Shown piece by piece: positions 56,011 through 63,895 of a stretch of 64,000 nt of DNA. The DNA lies in the NCBI RefSeq assembly GCF_016862815.1, contig NZ_BONR01000006.1, forward strand, positions 62,001 through 126,000, given 5' to 3'. Position 1 is the stretch's first letter. The number at the start of each line of letters is the position of its first letter. A program made the translations under genes and the position numbers. Below the pieces are notes generated by a model. That model searched no databases and was not told the DNA's origin. It was given only the letters and a program-made list of their open reading frames with translations. Source of the stretch: Demequina activiva (GTDB taxonomy: Bacteria > Actinomycetota > Actinomycetes > Actinomycetales > Demequinaceae).

Positions 56011-57015
56011 GTGTACAGGCTCTTCTACGACCAGCTGCTCGTGCGGATCGACGCCGAGAGGGCCCATGCGTTCGGCGTCAGCGCCTTCAGGTACGGGGCG
56101 TGGGCCTTCCGGCTCGGGCGCGCCATTCGTGCCCAGCGGGGAGCGCCGGCCCCCGTCGAGGCGATGGGGATCACGTTCCCCGGGCGCCTGGGGCTGGCTG
56201 CGGGGATGGACAAGAACGCCGATGCGGTCGTGGGGCTGTCCGCCGCAGGCTTCGCGTTCGTCGAGGTCGGGACCGTCACGGCGCACGGGCAGCCGGGAAA
56301 CGAGCGCCCGCGCTCGTGGCGAGAGCTGGACGTGCACGGCCTGCGCAACCGCATGGGGTTCAACAACGAGGGCGCCGATGCCGTCGCGGCACGCCTCGCG
56401 CGCCTGCGCTCCACGGCGGCCGGGCACCGCGTGGTGCTGGGCGTGAACATCGGCAAGACCAAGGCGACGCCGGCGGAGGATGCGGCGAGCGACTACGCCT
56501 ACTCGGCGACTCGCCTCGCGCCGTATGCCGACTATCTGGTGGTCAACGTCAGCTCCCCGAACACTCCGGGCCTGCGCGACCTGCAGTCGACGGAGTCGCT
56601 GCGGCCCATCCTGACCGCCGTGCGCGAGGCGGCGGACGGCGCGACCGCACAGCGCGTGCCGCTGCTGGTGAAGATCGCGCCTGATCTCGCTGACGCGGAC
56701 GTCGATGCGGTCGCGGACCTGGCCGTCGAGCTCGGGCTCGACGGGATCATCGCCACGAACACGACCATCGCGCACGAACGCGGCCCGGGAGGGCTGTCCG
56801 GACCGCCGGTGCGGGCGAGGGCGGTCGAGGTCGTGGCTCGTCTGAAGGCACGCGCCGGCGATGCCGTCACGATCATCGGGGTGGGCGGCATCGAGAACGA
56901 GCGGGACGCGCGTGCCCTGCTGGAGGCTGGAGCGACGCTGCTGCAGACCTACACCGGGTTCGTGTACCAGGGACCTGGGTGGGTCGCGAGGCTCAACGCG
57001 TCGCTGGGTGCGTGA
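56011..57015 (+). CDS. pyrD: Dihydroorotate dehydrogenase (quinone), class 2
   Basis: PyrD oxidises dihydroorotate to orotate in pyrimidine synthesis, passing electrons to menaquinone at the membrane. The 334-residue protein has the class 2 N-terminal amphipathic helix region ([18 protein letters not shown]), [13 protein letters not shown], the catalytic Ser in [23 protein letters not shown] and [19 protein letters not shown]. The GTG start is set by the leaderless box. The rest of the pyr operon is elsewhere. Confidence 0.96.
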   Translation: MYRLFYDQLLVRIDAERAHAFGVSAFRYGAWAFRLGRAIRAQRGAPAPVEAMGITFPGRLGLAAGMDKNADAVVGLSAAGFAFVEVGTVTAHGQPGNERPRSWRELDVHGLRNRMGFNNEGADAVAARLARLRSTAAGHRVVLGVNIGKTKATPAEDAASDYAYSATRLAPYADYLVVNVSSPNTPGLRDLQSTESLRPILTAVREAADGATAQRVPLLVKIAPDLADADVDAVADLAVELGLDGIIATNTTIAHERGPGGLSGPPVRARAVEVVARLKARAGDAVTIIGVGGIENERDARALLEAGATLLQTYTGFVYQGPGWVARLNASLGA

Positions 57016-57024
57016 TCGCGGCGC

Positions 57025-58086
57025 TCACTGCCGCAGCGCCGCCAGCACCTCGTCGTCCGCGGTCTGGGTGAAGTCCTCGTACCACTGGCCCACGGACAGG
57101 AAGGGCTCGGGCGTGATCGCGGCCAGACCACGGTCGGCGTGCCGGCTCAGCATGGCGAGCACGTCCGGGGGAGCCGCGCCCACCGCGACGATGACGTGCG
57201 CGGCCCCCATGGACCGCGCGACCGCGATGGCTGCCAGCGCCGTCGATCCGGTGGCGGCGCCGTCGTCGACGACGATCGCCGTCGCCCCGTCGAGCGACAG
57301 GGCTGGCTGGCCCTCTCGGTAGAGCGCGATCTTGCTCGCCAGCGCCGCTCTCTCCTTCTCGACCACGGCGTCGACCTCCTCGCGCAGGAGGTCCGCGGCG
57401 GCGACGATGCGGTCATCGATCCACGGTTCGCCACCTTCGCCGATCGCGCCGAACGCGTACTCGGGGTTGGTGGGCAGTCCCAGCTTGCGCACCACCAGCA
57501 CATCGAGGGGGCAGCCAAGTGCTCGGGCCACCGGGGCAGCGACCGGCACGCCGCCGCGCGGGAGCGCGAGCACGATCGGATCGGCAGGGGCCAGGGCTGC
57601 CACGACCGGAGCGAGCCGGGTGCCCGCGTCGGCGCGGTCGCGCAGCGGTGCTTGATCGCGATCGATGGTGGCGCCGGCGTCGGTCATCTCGTCTGCCCAA
57701 CGCTCGAGTGCCGCAAGGTGCTCCACGTCCTTGGGCCGGCCCAAGCGGCGCTTGTATGCCACGACGTCCGCGATCGAGGCGACCCACAGTCCGTCGACCT
57801 GCGACGCCCGTGCGGCCACCGCATCGGCGCTCTGCCCGTGCCAGCCGGAGAACGCCTGGATGCCGCCCGGCAGGTCGATCACGCGATCGCCGAGCTCGCC
57901 ATCGCGCTCGGGACCGCGCTGTGCCAGGGCGTCCCACGCGGAGCCGGTCGCGACCAGGTCGACGTCGCCCACCTGGGAGATCGCGCCATGCGCGAGCAAG
58001 GGGACGCTACCGGTCAGGATCACGCTCTCGACGGGCAGGTCGAGGCTGTGTACCAGGTCGATGACTGCGGGCCAGTCGAGGGTCAT
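57025..58086 (-). CDS. Nucleotidyltransferase-like domain fused to a phosphoribosyltransferase
   Basis: The first 130 residues of this 353-residue protein resemble a minimal nucleotidyltransferase: LTGSVPLLAHGA (24-35), the DVDLVATG Asp pair (41-48), and a KRRLGRPKDVEHLAALE helix near 110. From about 165 the protein is a COG1926-type phosphoribosyltransferase (LALPRGGVPVAAPVA, and the PRPP loop VVDDGAATGSTA near 268-279). I start at ATG 58086 because a leaderless -10 box lies 6 nt upstream. A longer frame from GTG 58185 has AAAGGAG upstream and cannot be excluded. Function unknown. Confidence 0.85.
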   Translation of the reverse strand: MTLDWPAVIDLVHSLDLPVESVILTGSVPLLAHGAISQVGDVDLVATGSAWDALAQRGPERDGELGDRVIDLPGGIQAFSGWHGQSADAVAARASQVDGLWVASIADVVAYKRRLGRPKDVEHLAALERWADEMTDAGATIDRDQAPLRDRADAGTRLAPVVAALAPADPIVLALPRGGVPVAAPVARALGCPLDVLVVRKLGLPTNPEYAFGAIGEGGEPWIDDRIVAAADLLREEVDAVVEKERAALASKIALYREGQPALSLDGATAIVVDDGAATGSTALAAIAVARSMGAAHVIVAVGAAPPDVLAMLSRHADRGLAAITPEPFLSVGQWYEDFTQTADDEVLAALRQ

Positions 58087-58092
58087 CTGTCC

Positions 58093-58098
58093 ACCGTA
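58093..58098 (-). promoter_or_regulatory. Leaderless -10 box of the nucleotidyltransferase-phosphoribosyltransferase gene
   Basis: TACGGT on the minus strand ends 6 nt before the ATG at 58086. Confidence 0.62.
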
Positions 58099-58208
58099 GA
58101 CGCGTCGCTCATCGTTCGCCCGAGGCGTGGGAACAAGCCGCAGCGGCGGACCGTTCATTGAGTGTGTGCCCCCTGCCAGGTGCACGCATTGTTTTCTCCT
58201 TTGATGCG

Positions 58209-58246
58209 CATCGGCCCCGGAAGTCCTTGGACGTCCGGGGCCGATG
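58209..58246 (-). terminator. Terminator of the aldo-keto reductase gene
   Basis: Arms 58209-58221 and 58234-58246 pair perfectly over 13 bp, and the loop can pair further (GTCC with GGAC). It begins 18 bp past the reductase stop. Confidence 0.8.
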
Positions 58247-58264
58247 TGTGTCTGGGGCGCGGCG

Positions 58265-59278
58265 TCAGGCCGGGCGCTCCTGCGGGTTGGTCTCGACGGT
58301 CTTGAGCGGGTCGCGCTCGACGATGTCGCCCAGAGCCTCGTCGATGCGGGTCATGAGCTCGGCCGGGATCTCGACTCCGGAGGCCTTGGCGTTCTCCGTG
58401 ACCTGCTCGGGACGCGAGGCACCGATGATGGCTGCGGACACGTTGGGGTTCTGCAGCACCCACGCGATCGCGAGCTGCGCCATCGTCAGGTCGAGCTCCT
58501 GCGCGATCGGCTCGAGCTTCTGCACACGGGTGAGGACGTCGTCGTTCATGAACCGCTTGATCATGTCCGCGCCGCCCTTCTCGTCTGTGGCGCGGGAGCC
58601 CTCCGGGGGAGCCTGGCCGGGCTTGTACTTACCGGTGAGGACGCCCTGCGCAACGGGGGACCAGACGATCTGGCTGACGCCGGACTCCTCGGAGGCGGGG
58701 ACCACCTCGTCCTCGATCACGCGCCACAGCATCGAGTACTGGGGCTGGCTGGAGATGAGCTGGATGTTCAGCTGGTCAGCGAGCTTCACGCCCTCACGGA
58801 TCTGATCCGCGGTCCACTCGGACACACCGATGTACAGCGCCTTGCCCTGGCGCACCACGTCCGCGAACGCCGTCATGGTCTCCTCGAGCGGCGTCTCGTA
58901 GTCATAGCGGTGCGCCTGGTAGAGGTCCACGTAGTCGGTCTGCAGGCGGGTCAGGGAACCGTTGATGGACTCCATGATGTGCTTGCGGGACAGCCCCACG
59001 TCGTTCGCGCCCTTGGGGCCGGTGGGCCAGTAGACCTTGGTGAAGATCTCGAGGCTCTCGCGACGCTCGCCCTTGAGGATGTCCCCGAGCACGGTCTCCG
59101 CGGCGGTGTTCGCGTAGACGTCCGCGGTGTCGAAGGACGAGATGCCGACGTCGAGGGCTGCCTTCACGCAGGCCGCGGCCTGCTCGTTCGCGACCTGGGA
59201 GGCGTGAGTGAGCCAGTTGCCGTAGGTGAGCTCCGTGATCTTGAGGCCGGAGTTGCCGAGATAGCGATAGTTGATCAT
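58265..59278 (-). CDS. Aldo-keto reductase, Kv-beta-like
   Basis: This 337-residue NADPH-dependent TIM-barrel reductase has the catalytic tetrad Asp and Tyr in FDTADVYANTAAE, Lys in FTKVYWP and His in YQAHRYD. The cofactor region is IIGASRPEQVTENAKA. The sequence resembles the bacterial Kv-beta-like (YghZ/AKR14-like) group. Likely substrates are aldehydes, including methylglyoxal. The leaderless box fixes the start. Confidence 0.93.
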   Translation of the reverse strand: MINYRYLGNSGLKITELTYGNWLTHASQVANEQAAACVKAALDVGISSFDTADVYANTAAETVLGDILKGERRESLEIFTKVYWPTGPKGANDVGLSRKHIMESINGSLTRLQTDYVDLYQAHRYDYETPLEETMTAFADVVRQGKALYIGVSEWTADQIREGVKLADQLNIQLISSQPQYSMLWRVIEDEVVPASEESGVSQIVWSPVAQGVLTGKYKPGQAPPEGSRATDEKGGADMIKRFMNDDVLTRVQKLEPIAQELDLTMAQLAIAWVLQNPNVSAAIIGASRPEQVTENAKASGVEIPAELMTRIDEALGDIVERDPLKTVETNPQERPA

Positions 59279-59284
59279 GCGGCC

Positions 59285-59290
59285 AGCCTA
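59285..59290 (-). promoter_or_regulatory. Leaderless -10 box of the aldo-keto reductase gene
   Basis: TAGGCT on the minus strand ends 6 nt before the ATG at 59278. Confidence 0.65.
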
Positions 59291-59343
59291 CGACGACTCC
59301 GCGCCTGTTTTCTACCGAGTGGTCAGAAAGCCCCTGGGCCGGG

Positions 59344-59949
59344 TCAGGCGGGGTACTCGCCGCGCTTGACCTTGGCACGCGGCGTGCGGAAGCGGCGGAG
59401 GTTCAGCGCGCGGGAGATGATGTAGAACGTCCAGCCGCGCGGGAGCTTGTCCTCGCCGAACTTCGCGATGAAGTGCTTCTTGCAGCGCTTGACGGTGATG
59501 AAGGTCTCGACGGCCGCCGCCAGCACGATCACATAGAAGGCGAGCACCAGCAGGAAGCTGATCGGTCCGGCGATCTGACCGGTGAACAGCGACAGCACCA
59601 CGAACACGATCGCCATGGGCAGCAGGAACTCGCCGATGCTCGTGCGGGCATCCACGAAGTCGCGAAGGAAGCGGCGCTCGGGGCCACGGTGCTCGGCCGG
59701 CATGTTGCGCTCGTCGCCCTCGCGCATGGCCTTGTACTCGGCCTCGCGGCGGGCGCGGTCCTTGGCCTTGCGCTCCTTGGCGTCCGCCTTCATGTCCACC
59801 ACCAGGCCGCGCTTGTTCGCGGCCTCCTGCTCCTTGCGCTTGGGCGTGGGCCGACCCTTGCCCACGGGCGCCTGCTCGACGCCCTCGGCGGCGGCATCGG
59901 TCGAGGGAACCTCGACGGTGGAGTCTTCGGAGTGGTGGCGGGGAGTCAT
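59344..59949 (-). CDS. DUF3043 membrane protein
   Basis: The 201-residue protein belongs to actinobacterial DUF3043. The highly charged N-terminal 100 residues include [19 protein letters not shown] and a Lys/Arg/Glu-rich helix. Two membrane segments follow (about 110-127 and 131-150), then a basic tail ([22 protein letters not shown]). Function unknown. AAGGA lies 4-5 nt before the ATG. It follows nadA by 32 bp and is probably in its transcript. Confidence 0.87.
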   Translation of the reverse strand: MTPRHHSEDSTVEVPSTDAAAEGVEQAPVGKGRPTPKRKEQEAANKRGLVVDMKADAKERKAKDRARREAEYKAMREGDERNMPAEHRGPERRFLRDFVDARTSIGEFLLPMAIVFVVLSLFTGQIAGPISFLLVLAFYVIVLAAAVETFITVKRCKKHFIAKFGEDKLPRGWTFYIISRALNLRRFRTPRAKVKRGEYPA

Positions 59950-59981
59950 GTCTTCCTTGCGTGCGGCCGATGCGTGGCCGG

Positions 59982-61187
59982 CTAGTCCTGGGATGCGTCC
60001 TTGGCGGGCAGGGCAAGCATACGGTCAAGCGCGACGCGCGCCTCCGTCTGCGTCTGCTCGTCGACGACGATGCGGTTCACCACGTCACCGGCGACGAGCG
60101 ACTCGAGCGCCCACACCAGGTGCGGGAGGTCGATCCGGTTCATGGTCGAGCAGAAGCACACCGTGTCCTCGAGGAAGTGGATGTCCTTGTCGGGGTGCGC
60201 GTTCGCGAGGCGGCGCACCAGGTTCAGCTCGGTGCCGATCACCCAGCTCGAGCCGGGCTCCGCCGCGTCGAGGGTCTTGATGATGAACTCCGTGGAGCCC
60301 ACGTAGTCCGCGCCGGTCACGACCTCGTGGGTGCACTCCGGGTGCACCAGCACGTTGATGCCGGGCACCTTCTCCCGAGCCGCGTCGACGTTCTCCTTGC
60401 GAAAGCGCCCGTGGACCGAGCAGTGGCCCTTCCACAGGATCACTCGTGCACGCTCGAGCTCCTCCGGGGTGTTGCCGCCGTAGGGCTTGCGAGGGTCGTA
60501 GACCACGCAGTCCTCGAGTGCGAGTCCCAGCTGCAGCACGGCGGTGTTGCGACCCAGGTGCTGGTCCGGAAGGAACAGCACCTTGCCGTCGCCGTCGACG
60601 CCACCCACCTGGTCGTAGGCCCATCGCATCGCCACCTCGGCGTTCGAGGACGTGCACACGACGCCCTGGTTGCGTCCGCAGAACGCCTTGATGGCGGCAG
60701 TCGAGTTCATGTAGGTCACGGGCACGGTGCGGTCCGCGATTCCGGCCTCGGCGAGCTGCTCCCAGGCGTCCTCCACCTGGTTGATGTTCGCCATGTCCGC
60801 CATCGAGCAGCCAGCGGCCATGTCAGGCAGCACCACCGTTTGGTCGTCGGAGGTGAGGATGTCCGCGCTCTCCGCCATGAAGTGCACGCCGCAGAACACG
60901 ATGAACTCCGCCTCAGGACGCGCCGCTGCGTCCCGAGCCAGCTTGAAGGAGTCACCGGTCACGTCAGCGAACTGGATGACCTCATCGCGCTGATAGTGGT
61001 GGCCCAGGATGAAGACGCGCTCGCCCAGCGCGGCCTTCGCGGCGCGGGCGCGCTCGACGAGGTCGGGGTCAGACGCCTCCGGCAGACCACCGGGACAGTC
61101 GACGCCCCGCTCGGACAGCGGGTCGCGGCGCTTGCCGAGCAGCAGCAGCGCGGGGGACTCGGACGGTTCCGTGAACGTCGTGGTCAT
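59982..61187 (-). CDS. nadA: Quinolinate synthase
   Basis: NadA condenses iminoaspartate with dihydroxyacetone phosphate to make quinolinate for NAD. The 401-residue protein has the three 4Fe-4S cysteines in [21 protein letters not shown] and [11 protein letters not shown], plus [16 protein letters not shown] and [14 protein letters not shown] 61187 is chosen by homology; ATG 61196 is in frame. nadB and nadC are not next to it here, unlike in many actinobacteria. NadE is at 26137. Confidence 0.96.
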   Translation of the reverse strand: MTTTFTEPSESPALLLLGKRRDPLSERGVDCPGGLPEASDPDLVERARAAKAALGERVFILGHHYQRDEVIQFADVTGDSFKLARDAAARPEAEFIVFCGVHFMAESADILTSDDQTVVLPDMAAGCSMADMANINQVEDAWEQLAEAGIADRTVPVTYMNSTAAIKAFCGRNQGVVCTSSNAEVAMRWAYDQVGGVDGDGKVLFLPDQHLGRNTAVLQLGLALEDCVVYDPRKPYGGNTPEELERARVILWKGHCSVHGRFRKENVDAAREKVPGINVLVHPECTHEVVTGADYVGSTEFIIKTLDAAEPGSSWVIGTELNLVRRLANAHPDKDIHFLEDTVCFCSTMNRIDLPHLVWALESLVAGDVVNRIVVDEQTQTEARVALDRMLALPAKDASQD

Positions 61188-61215
61188 GCCGTCCATCTTC
61201 TCACGTTCCCCACGG

Positions 61216-61221
61216 CACAAT
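61216..61221 (+). promoter_or_regulatory. Probable leaderless -10 box (weak) of the 61228 gene
   Basis: CACAAT ends 6 nt before the ATG at 61228; it departs from TANNNT at the first base. Confidence 0.4.
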
Positions 61222-61227
61222 GCAGGC

Positions 61228-62223
61228 ATGCGCATCGTGGTCCTCACCGAGTCCTGGCCCGCAACGGACGTTCCTGTCGTCACCGCGCCGGAGGTGGCGC
61301 GAACGGTCAGCGAGGCCTGGAAGGCCACCGTCGCCGACGCCGTGGTCGAGGCGTTCGCCCTGGGAGACGGCGGGGCGCGCAGCGCCGATGCGCTGCCCGG
61401 GGCACGCAGCGCGGTCGGCGGAGCGCAGGTGGTGGACGCCGGCGGATCCCTGGTGCTGACGCCTGCGGACGGCGCCCGGCGCTGGGAGCCGCACGCTCTG
61501 GCCGCCGCGTTGCTGGGACTCGCGGCGGAGCATGTCCATGCAGTGCCGTCCCGCACCGTCGTGGTCCCCGTCGGGGACGAGTCACCCGCCGGGGACGCGA
61601 CCGATGTCTGGTTGGGCGGCCTTGCACAGATGCGCGCTGCCACCTCGGTGCTGGACCTGGTGGTGGCGGTGGGTTCCCAGCGGCCCCTGCTGGGATTCCA
61701 TGGCATGAGCGCGGCCCTGAGGGACGGCCGGGAGAGCGATGAGGCGATCGGCCGCGCGGCGCAGGCGCAGGAGGAGCGATGGGCGCTCATCGCCCGCGAG
61801 GCGGACCCGCTCGCGGCGCAGCGCTCGCTGCTCGGCTCATCCCGGCTCTCCGACCAGCCCGGCACCGGCGCCGCGGGCGGGCTCGCCTACTGCCTCGCGG
61901 CCCTGGGTGGGCGGCTCCTGCCCGCTGCGCAGATCCTGGCGAGCCTGAGCGGCGCCGAGGCGGCGGCGGAGCACGCGGACCTGGTGGTCGCGGTGGTGCC
62001 TCGGCTCTTGCCGCGCACGCTCGACGAGGGCGCCGTGCCGGCGGCCAGCGCACTCGCGGCTCGCACCGGCGTTCCCGCGGTCATCCTTGCCCCCAGCACG
62101 CGCATCGGCCGTCGGGACCTCATGAACGCCGGGGTGGCCTCAGCGCACGAGGCCACGACGGGCCTCGACGGGCTGCGGCAGGGTGTGAGGCGCGTCGCCC
62201 AGACCTGGTCGCGACGTCCCTGA
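61228..62223 (+). CDS. Glycerate-kinase-like protein with degenerate active site
   Basis: The 331-residue protein shows the glycerate kinase (GlxK) fold, for example GTGAAGGLAYCLAALGG, and matches the position of Rv2205c beside erpA in mycobacteria. Signature residues are altered: the N-terminal DSFKGS motif reads ESWPAT, and DGGEGT reads DGGARS. The family Lys and Asp are therefore missing and catalysis as a glycerate kinase is doubtful. It may be a pseudoenzyme or have a new substrate. It is divergent from nadA and followed by erpA after 82 bp. Confidence 0.8.
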   Translation: MRIVVLTESWPATDVPVVTAPEVARTVSEAWKATVADAVVEAFALGDGGARSADALPGARSAVGGAQVVDAGGSLVLTPADGARRWEPHALAAALLGLAAEHVHAVPSRTVVVPVGDESPAGDATDVWLGGLAQMRAATSVLDLVVAVGSQRPLLGFHGMSAALRDGRESDEAIGRAAQAQEERWALIAREADPLAAQRSLLGSSRLSDQPGTGAAGGLAYCLAALGGRLLPAAQILASLSGAEAAAEHADLVVAVVPRLLPRTLDEGAVPAASALAARTGVPAVILAPSTRIGRRDLMNAGVASAHEATTGLDGLRQGVRRVAQTWSRRP

Positions 62224-62268
62224 GGCGACGCGCGCAGCTGGGGGTGTCGCGCATGGCCCGCGCGGGCG

Positions 62269-62274
62269 TACCCT
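62269..62274 (+). promoter_or_regulatory. -10 box of erpA
   Basis: TACCCT predicts a start near 62281 and a leader of about 25 nt holding AAAGGAGG, the strongest ribosome site in the window. Confidence 0.5.
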
Positions 62275-62305
62275 AGAAGGCACGAACGAGGAAAGGAGGC
62301 GGCCT

Positions 62306-62659
62306 ATGACGGACACTGCCACGGAGGCTGTCGCTCACGGAGTCGTCATCACGGATGCGGCTGCTGGGAAGGTCAAGAGCCTGCTGGAGCAGGAGGGTCG
62401 AGACGACCTCCGCCTGCGCCTCGCGGTTCAGCCCGGAGGATGCTCGGGGCTCATCTACCAGCTGTACTTTGACGAGCGCATGCTCGACGGTGACGCCATT
62501 CGCGACTTCGAGGGCGTCGAGGTCGTCGTCGACAAGATGTCGGTGCCGTACCTGGACGGTGCGACCATCGACTTCGCCGACACGATCGAGAAGCAGGGCT
62601 TCACTATCGACAACCCGAACGCCTCGAGCTCCTGCGCTTGCGGCGACTCCTTCAGCTGA
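62306..62659 (+). CDS. erpA: A-type iron-sulphur cluster carrier protein
   Basis: This 117-residue HesB/IscA-type protein delivers Fe-S clusters to target enzymes. The three ligand cysteines are present: Cys46 in QPGGCSGLIY and Cys110 and Cys112 in SSCACGDSFS. AAAGGAGG lies just before the ATG. Targets in this window could include LipA, NadA and FadH. It converges on a cysteine-desulfurase-like gene that lacks PLP-binding residues. Confidence 0.96.
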   Translation: MTDTATEAVAHGVVITDAAAGKVKSLLEQEGRDDLRLRLAVQPGGCSGLIYQLYFDERMLDGDAIRDFEGVEVVVDKMSVPYLDGATIDFADTIEKQGFTIDNPNASSSCACGDSFS

Positions 62660-62679
62660 GTCGACAGTTCTTCACGCCG

Positions 62680-62712
62680 ACGGGCGGCATGGCCACAGGC
62701 CGTGCCGCCCGT
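62680..62712. terminator. Bidirectional terminator between erpA and the class V gene
   Basis: Arms 62680-62694 and 62698-62712 pair over 15 bp with one G-U pair around the loop ACA, between convergent genes. Confidence 0.82.
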
Positions 62713-62744
62713 TCGCATGTGCGGGCGGCGTCGCTGGCGAACCG

Positions 62745-63863
62745 CTAGGCCTGCATGGTGCGCCGGACATCCTCGATGACGCGCGGCATGGTGGCGAGGA
62801 AGCGCTCCACATCCGCCTCCTGCACTGCGGGAGGCAGGCCCACACGGAGGTTGCCGTGAGTGAGCGCGCCCATCGCGGCCAACACCTGGCTGGGCTCGAA
62901 GGTGTCCGATCCGCATGCGGAGCCGGAGCCCACGGCGAAGCCCTCGCGGTCCAGGCGTGACACGACCGGCTCGCCATCGAGGTACATGAACGCGGCGGTG
63001 ACGAGGTGCGGCAGACGCTCGTCCTCGGCTCCGACGATGGTCACGCCCTCGAGCTGGGCGAGCTCGCGACGGATGCGGTCGCTGAGAGCGTGGAGGCGCG
63101 TGCGCGTGGCCTCGAGCGTCTCGAGGCGCTCCTGCAGCGCGACGGCCGCCGCCAGCGCCAGCGGAATCGACACCCCGCCCGGCGCCATGTCGTCGCCGGC
63201 CCACGCCGCGAGCCAGCGCGTCTGAGGCCGCATCGCGACGACGCCCAGCCCCAACGGTGCACCCCAGTCTGCGGGGTCGGCGAGGAGGGCGTCCCAATGC
63301 TCGGGCGGCTCGATGTGGCCGATCGAGGCCGAGCCGTCGACCACGAGAGGCACCCCAGCATCATGCGCGAACGCGTGGAGCGGCTCGATCCGCTGCACGG
63401 TGCCGATCTCATGATTCGCGTGCTGCACCAGCGCAAGCGACGTGGACGGATTCGACACCGCGGTAGCGAAGGCGTCCATGTCGACGTGTCCCTCGGCGTC
63501 CACCCCGATGCGCTCGACCCTGTCCGGGGCCACGTGCTCAGCCGCCTCGAGCACTGCGGTGCGCTCGATCGCGCTCGCCACGATCACGTCGCGCCCGCGC
63601 CGTGCGAGATCGATTCCGGCGATAGCGCGGTCGAAGGCGAGATGGGCGCCGGGGACCAGGTGGAGGTGAGCGGGGGAGGCGCCCAGCGCATCGGCGATCG
63701 CCTCGCGCGCGCCGTCGAGCACGGCCCGAGCACGGCGCGATTCGGCGGTCAGGCGGGCCGGATCGGCCCACCCGTCGGCAAGGCCGGCCTGGAGCGCGTC
63801 GGCCACCCTCCTCGTCACCGGAGAGCGGCCGCCGGCGTCGAGGAACACGCGAGGGGCTGGCAT
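62745..63863 (-). CDS. Cysteine-desulfurase-like (aminotransferase class V fold) protein lacking the PLP lysine
   Basis: The 372-residue protein aligns along its length with IscS/NifS. It keeps the mobile-loop Cys317 in GSGSACGSDTFEPSQVL, the HANHEIGTVQRI stretch (IscS HVNNEIGTVQ) and Asp176 in VVDGSASIGH. The PLP lysine motif (SGHK in IscS) is replaced by PADW at 197-200, and the whole protein contains no lysine. The PLP-stacking His (TEHKAVL) is Arg (IERTAVL), the phosphate-binding Thr (GATE) is His, and the Gln of VDAAQS is Ala. It cannot form an internal aldimine, so it is probably a pseudoenzyme. The leaderless box sets the start, back to back with ctaC. Confidence 0.85.
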   Translation of the reverse strand: MPAPRVFLDAGGRSPVTRRVADALQAGLADGWADPARLTAESRRARAVLDGAREAIADALGASPAHLHLVPGAHLAFDRAIAGIDLARRGRDVIVASAIERTAVLEAAEHVAPDRVERIGVDAEGHVDMDAFATAVSNPSTSLALVQHANHEIGTVQRIEPLHAFAHDAGVPLVVDGSASIGHIEPPEHWDALLADPADWGAPLGLGVVAMRPQTRWLAAWAGDDMAPGGVSIPLALAAAVALQERLETLEATRTRLHALSDRIRRELAQLEGVTIVGAEDERLPHLVTAAFMYLDGEPVVSRLDREGFAVGSGSACGSDTFEPSQVLAAMGALTHGNLRVGLPPAVQEADVERFLATMPRVIEDVRRTMQA

Positions 63864-63869
63864 GCCCTC

Positions 63870-63875
63870 ACGGTA
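63870..63875 (-). promoter_or_regulatory. Leaderless -10 box of the desulfurase-like gene
   Basis: TACCGT on the minus strand ends 6 nt before the ATG at 63863. Confidence 0.65.
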
Positions 63876-63883
63876 TCGCGCGC

Positions 63884-63889
63884 TAGACT
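63884..63889 (+). promoter_or_regulatory. Leaderless -10 box of the terminal lipoprotein gene
   Basis: TAGACT ends 6 nt before the GTG at 63896. It lies 8 bp from the opposing box, the same geometry as pepA/pyrD. Confidence 0.65.
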
Positions 63890-63895
63890 GACCGG

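Larger units (their letters stand above)
58087..58264. other. Intergenic region between the aldo-keto reductase and the fusion gene
   Basis: It holds the reductase terminator (58209-58246), the fusion gene's -10 box (58093-58098), and on the minus strand an AAAGGAG ribosome site (58197-58203). That site could serve an ATG at 58189 (26-residue frame) or a GTG at 58185 that extends the fusion protein. Confidence 0.5.

Noticed and set aside
58109-58189. A 26-residue minus-strand frame with a good ribosome site
   Set aside because: It shows no family resemblance, and the same AAAGGAG could serve the longer start of the fusion gene. Too weak to call as a gene.
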